This document shows positions 31,810 through 44,020 of a DNA stretch of 64,000 nt, piece by piece. The stretch is from NCBI GenBank assembly GCA_963920665.1, contig OY987266.1:5833001-5897000 (forward strand), given 5' to 3'. The stretch's first letter is position 1. Each line of letters opens with the position of its first letter. The position numbers were made by a program, and so were the translations under genes. This DNA is from Straminergon stramineum (Eukaryota > Streptophyta > Bryopsida > Hypnales > Calliergonaceae). The notes under the pieces are model-generated. The model was given only the letters and a program-made list of their open reading frames with translations, had not been told where the DNA came from and ran no database searches.

Positions 31810-32406
31810 TTAACCCTTAAAGTCCCAAGACCATTTTTCTATCAAAATAAAAACAATCGAAATTGCCATTTGTACTACATTCATCCAAGAATTTAAAATT
31901 TATGTTTTTAAGAATCTAATCCTAGGATCTTGCACTACACTTATTTCAAATCATATGGTAAAAATTTTATGATGTTTAACCATATAGATTCAAAGATATT
32001 TTCATTCAAAGTGGAATTTTTTTTTTCAAAAAGATACTCTCATTGCCAACAAAACGAGAAGCTCTATACCTTTCACACCACTAATCCAAATGCAATGAAT
32101 CAAAGCCTCCCATTTAGACAAAATTTCAATCTATGAGAGAAAAATATTAAAAATTTATTTAAACGTTTTGTGGATTTTTTTGTTGCTTGGTCTCCCAATC
32201 TCCCTTATTTTCAATATTTTGACGTTATTGTGGTACAACTATTGCTCCTAGGTACCAATTGAAATGAAAATCATATTCCTAGATACAGTATAAGTTTTTA
32301 TACCTTACAAGAAAGTATCAAAAATTTATGCTTGAAATTGAGCTCATAAAAAAACTACTTGAAATCTCTTTGGCCCTTGTAGGAACAATAGGACTTCAAG
32401 AGTTAA
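31810..32406 (+). mobile_element. TTAA element with family E-like ends
   Basis: 597 bp between TTAACCCTTAAAGTCCCAAG at the left and ggacttcaagagTTAA at the right. The ends match family E termini in inverted orientation. No coding capacity. No empty site is available in the window. Confidence 0.55.
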
Positions 32407-34029
32407 AGAATAATACAATCAACAAAGTGTCTTATTTATAGTAAGTGTACAATTGGTAGCAAGGTTTGTACATTCCACTTTCAAGATAGTCATAAAAATG
32501 GATAGAGAGAACCATAGGATTGTAGGACACGTATTGCAATGAGCAAATAAGACCTTCCCTAGATGGATGATGAATGCATGACATGGATGAAATTCATTTG
32601 CACATCATTTCTATAGTAATACCTTTTGTTGTAGGAGAGGCTAGGCTATTATTCTTGGCCCTATCTACAACATTTGAATGCTAAATCAACTAATTTAAAT
32701 TAACAAATTTCAACAATAAATTCACTTTTTTGAATTCTACTTGAATAATTTCTCTTTCAATAATATAGAAATTACTATTTGGGTGTCTAACATCATAATT
32801 TATGACTTTGATATGTCTATTTCTAGTGAAAGAAATTCTTATTGTCTTCATGATTGCTCAAATTTAAATGCTAGTTGCTCAATGCTCATTGCTTGTTGGC
32901 TTGTTGTTCCCTACTCACACTCTAGTGTTGTTGTCCAAGGATGTACATACGGTATTCTCAGGATAATTAACAAACCAACATCTTCAATGAAGCAAAAGTA
33001 ATGTTCCCAAGAGGTTTATGAAGAGGTTGTGAAAAAAAGTTGAATCTAATGTGTAGAAGGAAGCCTCCTTGGAATTGGAGAGGCTCATGAAGAGGTGCTG
33101 AAAAAATAAATATTTGGTGTATAAAGTCAATGTTTCTAGATGAAAGGTTTTGAATTTACAAAAAGAAATTCATGAACCACTATAAATTGATTGTTACATT
33201 TCTCTAGATGAATCTTAATGGTATTCTTCTATTCCAAAAAACTCTAAACCACAACCAAATTGTAATGTACGATTAGTCGTTACATTTAAAATGAACCATG
33301 AAGGTGCTATTTGGTTTCAAGGAGCACTAAACTAGCTGAAAATAGTTAATAGATTTTGTGGTCAACAATGCAAATCTCAAGGAGTTTTGTAAATTTTTAT
33401 TCTTGGAATTAAAATAAAATTACACTCCATTTTCTAGTCTAATATGTATTATAATGTGCAAATGAAGCCTTTTTTGGATGGATGATGAATGGATGACATG
33501 GATGAAGTTCATTCGTACATGGATGAATGGATGTCCCTTCATGCAACATTTTATTACAACATTGATTATTTTAAATAAAAAATTTGAAAATTTCTTTTGT
33601 AATTTATTCTATTTTTTATTTCTGACATTACTATTTTGAGGTCTAACAATAATATTTATTACTCTAACACGTCTATTTTTAATAAAAATCCTCACAATGA
33701 ACATTCAAATCTAATTGCTCGTTGGTCAATGTTGGTTGCTTGTTGCTCCCCCCTCACACTCTAGTGTCGTTGACTCAGATTCTAATGAAAACACCATTGT
33801 AACAATGTGGGTTTGATTGTGAAATCTACCTTCTTCAATGCATTGTCAATTCACATTGTTTACAATTAGATTTTGAAGATAAAAAGCTACCCTTCAATTA
33901 AATGCTCGGCTTGGCACTCCTTTCTAGCCTCTCTGCAATGGGGCACAGGAGGAGCAGTGAAACCAAGCACTTCAAACTTGCATGCCAGAACACCTCTTGG
34001 CACCCCTATCTAGCACGGCTGTGGTGCGG
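32407..34029. other. AT-rich intergenic DNA, no gene seen
   Basis: It contains two related passages of about 200-350 bp (32550-32930 and 33450-33790; shared ggatgatgaatg, catggatgaa..ttcatt and gttgttccctactcacactctagtg), i.e. a dispersed or tandemly copied repeat. The ORF at 32741-33001 falls in this repeat and is not supported as a gene. Confidence 0.5.
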
Positions 34030-35356
34030 ATGATCTAAACACTCGAATCGCATATACCGCACTCTAACTTGATACAATCCTCAGAAAGTTGGTACTTCAT
34101 TGCATCCAACCTCCTAGCCTTTCACCATCATTTCAACAAACATCAAACAATCTCTTGATAGGCATTATTTTGGAAGTCTACCAACAATTGATGATTGTTG
34201 TCAAATAAACTTGAAGTTTTGAACTCAAAAGCAAAGCTTAAAAGTCCTAGAATCCATAGCATTGCTAATCAAGTTGTCAAGAAGACTTGGAATGTTTTTG
34301 TCCTAGCAACAAGCTAAAATTTTGTTCCCCCTTAGAGTAGTTGTTTGTTGGCTCAGTCCTTTGGCATGGACTCTGGTTTTAGAATATACGTTTCCATATC
34401 ATGTCTACAACAACATTCACATTGCATAACGTGGTTTTAGGTTTGGTTGGAGTGAAGATGTGGGGTCCAAATGGTCAATAAATGAACCTACAATAGAGCT
34501 TTACACCGTTCTTGTTGACAAACAATTGTGCCCCAGTATGTAACTCCTATATTCTATGGCCCTAATTATAATCAATTATAATGCATTTCAGTCCAATGTC
34601 AAGGAATATAATTTGTTTGCCTATCAAGGAAAACTCCCTTTCAACAAAGAATCCGAAAATGTAATTATGTATATAAAATGAATATTCTTTGATGTAGAAA
34701 GGCCATGGGTTACAGAATCTATTTAAGGAAATAATGAAGAAGAATGTCATCTGAAAAGAAATGATCCTTGAATTACATCGCGAGAACTGCTGCAGGAGCG
34801 AACTGGAATTTCATGCCAATCGAGAACTTTCTTGTGCACCTGGATTTCAAGGACTCTTGAAATTTTATAACAAATTATGGAGATACTTTTATAACAAGTT
34901 GTGGAGATTATGTTATAATTGCCAGAAATGGTATTCCTAACTTTCCGAAAATAACAAAACTCTTATGCAAAGCAGTGGTTCATCTAAAGTAGGAGGCCCA
35001 CAAATTGACCATTTAAGGGTTGGAACTGAATTTTGGGGAGGTGGAATATCTTGAAATATGTTTCAGTAAATTTTTCTTGAAAGACAAGTGAAATTGGCAT
35101 CTAAACCAAGTCATTCCATATTTTCTGGAGCTTTGTGGAGTTAGTTATGAATTTTTGAAGTTGAAAAAAAGTGGTCTTTTGTGGTCATCAAGAGCGACCA
35201 CCTCTTGAAATGTGCAAAATTGGTACATTGCACAAAGCAAAATGTACCTCTGAGTCTTGATCGCCTTTCATGCCCAATCAAAATTCGAGCCTCCTACCTT
35301 ATACTAAATAGTGAAATTAGGTTGCCTCTCACTAATTTCTCAACATTTGACACTAC

Positions 35357-35359
<3 letters not shown>

Positions 35360-35420
<61 letters not shown>
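35360..35420. repeat. (TA)n microsatellite
   Basis: About 30 uninterrupted TA repeats. The duplicate block at about 17225 has only an AT-rich non-repetitive sequence here, so the run expanded after duplication. Confidence 0.95.
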
Positions 35421-35422
<2 letters not shown>

Positions 35423-35735
35423 ATATTATACAATTCCCCCAAAGCTATGATATAGAAAATTCATTTCGACATTGAAAAGATTTTTGTAGCATACAAAATA
35501 TACTCCGTTATTGGCATTTTCCGTCTTGTATAATGAACCTTCATTTCCTTTGCAATCCCAATCAAGCATACCAAATTTGGGTTTCAAAAAAGAAAAAACA
35601 ACTCCATTTTGAGTGAATTGTTTCATTCAAAATTCATGGTTTTATGTGATACTTGATTGAAAAACATTGGTGATGAATCTTTTTTAATATGATTGCCTTG
35701 ATATGTAGGAAACATCTATAAACACATCTTTCATA

Positions 35736-35984
35736 TTAACCCCTGAGCGCCCCATCGCCTCAAATATGGCCTCCCCAAAATGAAAGGTTGCCATGTTTGA
35801 CTATTATAATCTTTTCAATAGTACAGTGAAATCATTTGTCCTTTCTCACAAAGCTCCGGGCATGTCTCTACTACCAATTGGTATGGTCAATTTATGTGGA
35901 TCTTGTTTTGAGTGACAATTTGATTAGAATGAGTTGAGAAGGGTTTGGATTTTGGTAAACATGCTCTGGGCACTCAAGGGTTAA
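35736..35984. mobile_element. TTAA-flanked MITE, family D
   Basis: 249 bp including both TTAA sites. Ends TTAACCCCTGAGCGCCC and GGGCACTCAAGGGTTAA are clear terminal inverted repeats. The duplicate block at about 17550 reads atattaaaaaactcccta with no insert, so the empty site carries one TTAA and the filled site two. This is the cleanest evidence in the window for a TTAA target-site duplication. Confidence 0.85.
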
Positions 35985-36836
35985 AAAATTCCCTATTAGA
36001 TAACAAAAATATGATCTATGAAGAGTTTAATGTGAGGTTTTTTATGACCAAATTCTGTAAAGCAAGATATGTTTATAATTTAACTAGATTTTTCTATTTG
36101 ACCCTTACACTATAACTATATTGGTACATTAAGCATAATGGTACAATTACTTTGTGAAAATCTAGTTAATTTAAATAAATATCTATTCTACAAAGATTGG
36201 TCATATGCCACCTCAAATTAACTTCTTCACAGATCATATTTTTGGTACCTAATGGATGTTTTTTAATATGAAAGATGTGCATATGGGTGTTTCATACATA
36301 TCTATGCAATCGATTTAAAAGAAATCATCACCCATGTTTTTCAATGAATCATTAAATAAAACCATCAATTTCAAATGACATAATTAAAAAAAATGGAGTT
36401 TTGCTTTTATGAATCCCAAATTTGGTATGCTAAATTGGAATAGCACAGGAATTGAATGTTTATTATGCAAGATGAAAAATGACAATTATGTTTTATATTC
36501 TACAAAATTCTTTTGAATGCTAAGATAGGATTTTTGCTTCTGGGCATTGCACTACTTTTGAATTAGGTGTTGTTGGAATTGGAACTCATGGACCTCCATG
36601 AGTACAAATGGAAATATTTGTAGAAATATTTGTTGACTTTGATGGCTTTTAAACCTTGAAAGGCAAACTAATGGCTGTGGGAATATTCCTATTGGAACCA
36701 TATGACATCATCTACTTCAAAAAAAACCACTACTTTTGAATTAGGTGTTGTTGTAATTGGGATACATGGACCTCTATGAGTACAAATAGAAATATCTGTA
36801 GAAATATTTGTTGACTTTGATGGCTTTTAACCCTTA

Positions 36837-37036
36837 AAGGATGGATTGGTGATTGTGGAAATCATCCCTTTTATAATAATGTGAAATCATCTACTTTAAA
36901 AAACCAAAAATACTCATTGAGGGTCAAACTATTCTGCAAGATCTCTCCTTTTCGCATAAAATTCCAAGGATGAACAATTGCACTTCTGTCCAACATATTA
37001 GAAGATTCTCTGTCAACCACTGGACAATAAACGTCC
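36837..37036 (+). mobile_element. TTAA MITE family B, copy 3, right end missing
   Basis: It starts TTAACCCTTAAAGG at the same place within family A as copy 2, continues through gtgaaatcatctactt and ggatgaacaattgcacttct, and breaks off at the junction with SUKH unit 3. Confidence 0.65.
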
Positions 37037-37336
37037 CTGCGTTGCGATGTTGTACTACCCTCCTGGTTGAAGATTGAAGAACAATCAAGAGGTCCAAAGT
37101 TGGATGCAAATGAAAAGATGTCGGTAAATGTCATTCAAACTTTTTTTTTGAAATGCCATGGGCACATGAAGAAAACTGTCCGATAGCCAAACATCAAGAA
37201 CCAGCTGACAGCATTCTCCAACCAGGAGAGCAATTCGACAGATAGCAAGAACCCAACAAGTCCTCGGCAGATGGCATGTAACTTCTTTGCCAGAAGATGA
37301 AACAAAAATGACACACTTCCACAACTTAGGAGAAAT

Positions 37337-37680
37337 CATTAGATGAGAATGAGCTCCTGCGGAAGACTGCGATTCCCACAAGTTCTAAGACTGTGGGAAC
37401 TCGGCCACAGCAGCTCGCTGACGTGGTCAGGCGACGGCCACGTCGGATAATAATAAAAAATTAATTTTTAAATATTTTTTATTTTGTTTTTTCATTTTTC
37501 AATAATTTTTTTTCATTTTTTCATTTTTTTCATTTTTTAATAATTTTTTTTCATTTTTTCATTTTTTTCATTTTTTAATAATTTTTTAATAATTTTAAAT
37601 TCTGGACAGCCCTGGCTGGTTCCCAGCCTTTGGGAACTGGCCTGAAACGGCCCTCCAGGGCAGCTGAATCCCATCTAATG
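37337..37680. mobile_element. 344 bp MITE inserted in SUKH unit 3
   Basis: Terminal inverted repeats CATTAGATGAGAATGAGCT and (complement of the right end) CATTAGATGGGATTCAGCT. The middle is an A/T-only stretch with many tttttcatttttt runs, flanked by two GC-richer arms that both contain tgggaact. The other two SUKH units read agaaatgcaaaatg across this point with no insert. If the TA inside each end is the target duplication, it is a mariner-type MITE; the superfamily is uncertain. Confidence 0.8.
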
Positions 37681-38282
37681 TGCAAAATGTCTATCAAATG
37701 GAGTCTTTCAAGAATTCCATAGCTAAGGTCCAGTGATGATCGAATAGGACACATTAGGGTACAACAGGAATGGAACTTCCGAAGAATTCCATAGTCACTA
37801 TCCAGTAAGAATACATCTAATGGGACTCACAAGGAACTGGAATTTCGACACAAAAGGACATTTGTGCATCTCCATTTTGGACTTCTCCCTTGCCATATCG
37901 AGTCCGGGGTGCTGTGTCGGTAGAGCGGGGAGTTCTCAAGTTAGTAGATCTGGCTATTCTTCGAGAGATCGACTTCACTCACACAAGAGGACTTGAGATT
38001 GAACTTCCTTGCTTTTCAGAAATCCAATTCTTCACAAGCGAAGTATCCCATCAACAGTAATCGATGCTACCTCACAGTACATAGGGGCGAAAGTCTACGA
38101 ATTTGCCTCTCACGTGATGACACCACATTCAACCTAGGTCCAGTTCGCCTAGTAACTAACTAAATTTTGAAGAATTCCCTAGTGATCATCCCTGAACATT
38201 GTTCACTATTAAAAAGCCTTCCAAACTTCCATTCACTTCCAATTGAGCTTGCATCTGAGGCACAGGTGAGGCGACATTCAAC

Positions 38283-38906
38283 CTAGCTACAGTTCTTGAG
38301 TTCATCTTGTGCTCCCCCGTGCCCGTCCTCTTCGGCATCCACGAAATGAAACCCCTCCTCGTCCACCCAAACCAATCTCCCATCCTCCAATTTGTCCGCG
38401 CACTCCGTCAACCAAGCCAAGAAGCTCTTGGCTTGCAGAGGTCGATATACGTCGTCATGCCCCATCTGCACAACCTGCCCCACCGTCCCTGCCTCAGCGG
38501 GATCCATGTCAAGACAATCATGATTGCCCCCAGTGTCGTGCATGATCGGGATCCAACGGGGGTTCCACTACCTGGCCTTCACGTGGGCCTCGTCCGAATA
38601 GACTTGCTCGTCTAAACCCTCAAACGTCCCAGCGTCCAGAAGCTCCTGCCAGACGCTCCACTAGTCCACAATCTCCTGTGTGGACAGAAGGGCACCAAGT
38701 CCAAGAAGAACGTGGTACGTCGCCTGACCATTGTGCCGTTTGAGGGAGGAGCGGAAATCTTCCGGGAAGGGGAAGCCGCCAGTTGCAGCCTCCGCTGTGG
38801 CGATTGCTTCTTCAGTGGCGCCGGGGTTAAAGAACGGCTGTGGGATATTGGGGAGAGTCAGCAAGTGAGCTTCTATTCTCTGCCACTGGGTGGTGACGGC
38901 CTCCAT
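38283..38906 (-). pseudogene. SMI1/KNR4 (SUKH-1) gene copy 3, two in-frame stops
   Basis: Same reading frame as the intact copies over 208 codons (ATG 38906, final stop 38283-38285), but with TAG at 38663-38661 (Glu codon in the intact copies, in the ITTQEIIHEW region) and TAG at 38570-38568 (the first Trp of the WWNPRW motif). PGAT, FPEDF, HNGQ, WNPRWIP, CLDMDP and SFLAWL are all still legible, so decay is recent or slow. Many substitutions separate it from the other two. No net frameshift. A truncated N-terminal peptide of about 80 residues could still be made, but would lack half the domain. Confidence 0.85.
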
Positions 38907-39350
38907 CTCTATCACTTGCAAGTTCTGGCTCGTCTTGGCTCGTCCTGGCTCGTGCGTTACAGCTTACAACTTTAGAACATTTGCTAGTGCGAAATGGCTG
39001 CAAACGAAGAGCCAATTACACATACTAACTAACTCACGCCAGACTTGATCACCCGGGTGTAGTGTATCTCATTTATAGCCACCACGGAAGAGAGCTTCAC
39101 AGAGGAAGGCTACCATAGTGTCGGCAAGCTTCGCAGCGAAGGGTTGGGGACTTCGTACAACTTAAGTCCCTCCTAGGTATCTAGCAAAGCATAGGGAGAC
39201 CATTTCCTAGTTATATAATTTTATGTGCTTCACAATTTGTTTGGTGAATTAACTGGAGCTCTCACATTTAGTAAGATCGCATTGTGAGGTTAATTATGCC
39301 TCCTCATGCCATGATTAACATGCATGTGGAAGATTGGTAAGCTTACTCTG

Positions 39351-40339
39351 GGGGGGTGAGCAAATTTTCGCTAGAAAGTGATGAAATTTTTTTAGACAAA
39401 ATACTAGGCGAAATATTCTTGCTTTTCAATTGATGAAATCGCTAAAATTTTCTACCACATGTTCGGACAATATTGCTCTATTTGGATGAATGTATATAAT
39501 TTTGGATGAATAAATGAAACTTCATCCATATATTTCAAGTTTCATCCATTTTTCATGGATGTAAATAGCTTCAGCCTTCCAGTGATTATCGCTTTTGGCA
39601 CTGCATACAATAAATGAAAAAAAAAAATCCTTGCCTTACTCACTCCGGCACACCAAATTCAAATGGCCAAGGAGGATTGACTATGTCATTGCTCCAGCCA
39701 AGGGTAAATGTAAAAATTTGCCCCCTATTTTGTGCTCCGTATTCTTGTATTTCTTCACCTCTCCTTCCTCATAAAGGCTCTGTGAATGCAATATGAATTC
39801 AAAATTTTCAAATTTTATCATGTGTTACAAATAAAAAAATTCCAGTGTTTGCCCTAGAGTTCCCTAGAAGAAAACTGCGGAGCAATGAGGGGGTCAAGTC
39901 ACCCTGACCGCCTGCACGAAACCTGCGTTCCCTAGTTTCAGCACCTCTTTGCAAAAATCACTAAACGCTCAAATCACATATAACACACTCCAACCTCAGG
40001 AAATTGGTACTTCACTGAATCCATTCGCCTTCCTGGCCTTGCACCGCCATTTCAATAAACATCAATAATCACTCGATTGGCATCTGGAAGTCCTGCCAAC
40101 AACAACTAATGATTGATGACAAATAAATTTGAAGTTTTGACCTCAAAAGCAACGCTGTGAAGTCCTAGAATCCATAGCATTGCAAATCAGGCTGTAAGGA
40201 AGACCTCGTATGCTTCTGTCCTTGTAATAAGCTGAAATTGTATTCCCCCCTAGAGTACTACTGTAGTTGTTTGTCGACAACCGATCGTGCCACTTCCTTC
40301 GTAAACGCAACCCTTATATGATTTCTGAATCTGAAAAAG
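39351..40339. repeat. Repeat-rich intergenic DNA
   Basis: The part at 39960-40320 is a diverged third copy of the left portion of the segmental duplication (aaacgctcaaatcacata, gaaattggtacttcactg, gtcctagaatccatagcattg). No gene is seen in the remainder. Confidence 0.6.
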
Positions 40340-41110
40340 GTTGATGAATTCCTCATCAATCTGGATAACTGTGATTTAGATCTGCAGTAAATACTGAAGG
40401 ACAAATTTCAGAATTCACTGGCCACCTCGAACGATTCGGCTTTGGTTCCCTCTTCATTAGATGTGCCCCAGTTTCAAAATCGAGTATCACCTTAGTGACA
40501 ATCAATCGGTGATTCCGTAGTTTGCCACATCGCTTCGTCCTACCCGAAGCTGGAATGGGAGACTCACGTTCGGGCTCACATTCGTTAATTTTCAAGAATG
40601 GGATGGAATAATCTCAACTCCAACAGGTCGGTACAAGTCCGATCTGGCATTAAGAGACAGAAGTGCATTAATTTTTCTTACATCGAAAGTCTTTTCGAGT
40701 CTCCAGCATGTGACCGATTTGTCACCCAAATCCCCACTTGGACTGTCGATCAGAATGTACAAAACGGTATATACTATGGGCACGCCCCCCATTTTTCCAT
40801 TCCGGAGTCTCGGTCACTCTGGTGCTCAATTCGCAAGAAGCATCAAATTTGTAGAAACGGCTCAGTTACAGTCCTAGCCTCCGACTGATTCTACACCAGT
40901 TTCTAGTTTTCACTGCTGTGGACACTTGAATGTCAGCGTGTTGGCGTTCAAAAACGCCTCGAACACATCATTTGAACAAAGAAGCCCTTTTACAAATTTC
41001 ATGTGATAATCGGCTTTTCACAACTCGTAATTTTTGCAGTCACCCATAGAAATTCGCAAGACCTGGGCTGTGGCCCAGTTCGAGATTGATTAAAACCACT
41101 TTGACCTTGA
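40340..41110. other. Sequence island of more balanced composition, unassigned
   Basis: The sequence is less AT-rich than its neighbours and matches none of the local repeats. Two adjoining minus-strand ORFs (79 and 66 codons, 40595-40356 and 40792-40592) are present but show no motif I recognise and no clear splice sites. It could be a gene relic or unique intergenic DNA. Confidence 0.3.
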
Positions 41111-41487
41111 TCAGACCAGATGATCTATATAGAAGAATTAGGCATTGATCAATAACTTGTTCTTCAGAAGCAAGTTTAATACGAGTACTCCAAGTCTAGT
41201 TACACAGCAGCACCCACCCCGGTGAAAAAAATTAATTGATCCTGTGATTATGTCAAAAAAGGAAATACTCCGTCAAATGAACTCTTGTTGTACCCTCCAC
41301 TCTCCGCACGGTGAAACCTCGCCTAATCCTTGCGGCCAACAATGAGGCTACCCACAGTGGAGGCTAACTACTCAGAGAAGGATTTGGGGCAATTACACAC
41401 AAGCAAGGCTACAACAGTGAGCGTGGGAAAAAAAAACGCCTTAACTTAAATGGGTTTACCAAAAAGTTCTTCCAAAGAATATCACTA

Positions 41488-41736
41488 CACTAAATAGTGA
41501 AATTAGGTTGCCTTAACAAATAGGTTACGCTACCACAAGAAAGTTACTTTACAACCTGTCAAAGTCAACAAATATTTCTAAAAATATTTCCATTTGTACA
41601 CATGGAAGTTCATGAGCCCCAAATACAACAATATGAAATTCAAAAGTAGTTTATTCTCATACAATAACTGTAAATATTTATTTAGTGTCAAATGTCGAGA
41701 AATTAGTGAGGGGCAACCTAATTTCACTATTCAGTG
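41488..41736. mobile_element. Family A short derivative (MITE), 249 bp
   Basis: Ends CACTAAATAGTGAAATTAGG and CCTAATTTCACTATTCAGTG form well-conserved inverted repeats, flanked by TA on each side. The interior matches 22011-22249 in reverse orientation. Confidence 0.75.
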
Positions 41737-41942
41737 TAGGCCACATGGCCTTGGCTGACAAGTTGGAATTTTGAGATTCTTCTAATGAGAGTAGCTTGAC
41801 TTGTAGATGCCCAAAAATGCCTCTCATGAGCATTTTGGATTTCTCCTGTCTAGAAAAGATGGTTATACGACGTATGTCTCCCAAGGGCTTATTGGGTTCT
41901 TAGAATTTTTTCATGCTGGAGAATGTTGCTGTAAGTTTGCTC

Positions 41943-42175
41943 TTACCCCTTTAACGCCTAGCTGGTGACCGCGGAAATCATCCCTTTTGGTATTGTATGA
42001 CATCATCTACTTTTAAAAAAACCAGAGTGCTCATTGGAGGTTAAACTACTGTGCATGATGATCTCCCCTTCCAGCACAAAATTCTAAGGATGAACAATTG
42101 CACTTCTATCCTACATAGAAAGATTCTTTGTTATCCATTGGCTGAAAAACAACTATAGCATTATTTAAGGGTTAA
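41943..42175 (+). mobile_element. TTAA MITE family B, copy 4
   Basis: 233 bp, ends TTACCCCTTTAACGCC and ATTTAAGGGTTAA; one base change in the left TTAA. The body shares tgacatcatctac, gctcattggaggttaaac and ggatgaacaattgcacttct with the other family B copies. Confidence 0.7.
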
Positions 42176-44020
42176 TTAATGTTCATCTATATGAAAGAGT
42201 TTTCTTCATTTGTTGATGGAATTTCCCAATAAAAATTGCAATGACATTTCCTCACATAATCTCTATGTATGCAAGTTTGATTGTTTTGAATTCTCAAAAT
42301 GTTTATACAACAATTAAATAAATTATAAATCTATAAAATGTAGTGCTCTTTCTCTCTTTTAAATGTATACTGAGTCCTATCATTCTTAGCCATAACCCTT
42401 AAAGGTCTAATAAGTCCAATTTGGATTGCAACATGGTGTTTTTTTTTATGTATTTGATATGCAAGGTGCATAAATTGACGTTTTAGTAGTTACAAAAGTT
42501 TGTATTCATGAAACAATGGTGACTTTTGAACCCAATTTCAACCCTATGAGCTCTAATTCCAACCTTGGGCAATGGTTAGCTTGAGGTACCCATAAAGGTT
42601 GTCTTAACTACAATGTTAGTCCACTCCCTTGTGTCATACAACCTCATCTTTTAAATATAATAAAGTGTGATTTCACAAAATGTGGTTTTAACTACCTAGA
42701 CTAATAATGTATCAAGGAAAAAATTCATCACAATCATAGAATCTTAAGAATTTTTCATGAATTTTTTAGTTGAAAAATTAAGTTTTGTCCTATGTACATA
42801 AAATCCTCAATAACAAGCATTTGGAATATCATATAATTTTATTTTTATATGATTTTTTGATATGACTTATAGTTAGTGGTCCAATATATAAAATAATTAA
42901 TTTTATCAATAAAAATTTAATAAATTGTACACTATGATGCTTGCAAATCTCCAAATTTTACCATTTTTTCTCACGTATATGAATAGATCCCGGAATAGAT
43001 CTAAAAATTTCAAATTTCAAAAAACAAACTCATTAAGAATATGCATTTTGATTCTGTTGAAGTGCAAAAACTTTTTTTCATTTTAGGGTCTTCTAAATTG
43101 ATCAAAATGAACAAATGAGACAAATTTTGGAGGTTTTAAACCAAAATCACCTAATTAGTGTGTCCAAAAAGTGATACCCCAAGCTGACCATTGCCCCCTT
43201 TGAACCCCAATTGAACATCCAAGTGGAATTGCAACTACAATAGATTGCAACAAAGCAAAATTGGAATCTCTAGGCAACTAAATTCATTTAGGTTCAAGTC
43301 CACAATGGGTTTGTCTACTTTGAAACCCTAGAAGGACATTGAGCCTCCAAAATGGCTTGACTTTTAAGATTACTATAAAAATTGAAGAATTCACCTACTA
43401 GTCCCAACATCACATCATTTTTGACAAAGTACCTTGGATGATAGAAAGTCATTCTATTAGGGTTAACACTATTTTTGCCAATAACTTGTCACAATGCAAA
43501 ACTTGTTTTTCATTGACATTACTATCAAGGGGGAGGGAAGTTTGTGCCCTATGATGTTGCACTACCCCCTTGAGTGAAAAGAGTGAAATTGGACTTGCAT
43601 TTGGGCTCAAGTCGGTTGGTTTGCTCAAGCAAATACAAGACACATTAGGAGCTAGGATTGACCAATGGGAATGCTACTATCCAATGATCGGGAAGAACCA
43701 GCAACTAGTTCAAAGTTAGCTAATGGAATCAGTAAAAATTTGTTTGCAATTTGAAAACATTGGCAAAAAAACAAGTGGAAAAGTCCAACAATTTCTTATT
43801 TCATGTGAAAAATATAGGAAATAATCAGTCTCTGTATTTGAGAAACTAGTTCAAATTGGGAATTGAAGGAAAATAGCCGATAAAACTCAAAATACTTCCC
43901 GAATGTTACTACTCACCACCTTGGCTCCCACTATCACCATTGTTTTCTACTAGGGTGATTCCAAAAATTTGGTGGACCTAGTTGAACCACAACCAAAAAA
44001 TTTTGTGCAGTAAGTTGAAC
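42176..44020. other. AT-rich intergenic DNA, no gene seen
   Basis: The part at 43540-43640 is an inverted fragment of the left flank of the SUKH unit (gttgcactacccccttgagtg corresponds to the complement of 19350-19380). Otherwise nothing is recognised. Confidence 0.5.

Larger units (their letters stand above)
34030..36836. repeat. Segmental duplication block, copy 2
   Basis: Collinear with 15262-18243. It differs by the absence of the family B element at 15716, the presence of element D (35736-35984), an expanded TA run (35360-35420) and a local tandem duplication of about 180 bp (36549-36727 repeated from 36728). It includes the left part of a family A element starting at 35302. No gene. 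Confidence 0.8.
37037..39350. repeat. SUKH duplicated unit, copy 3 (diverged)
   Basis: Third copy of the unit. Its first bases (cgttgcgatgttgtactaccc) are the reverse complement of a part of copy 2 at about 19370, so the left border was rearranged. It is interrupted by a MITE (37337-37680). The gene within it is a pseudogene. Confidence 0.75.

Noticed and set aside
42397..43466. A further TTAA-type element between ataacccttaaagg (42397) and ctattagggttaa (43466)
   Set aside because: The two ends are not convincingly inverted repeats of each other and the body matches no other copy.
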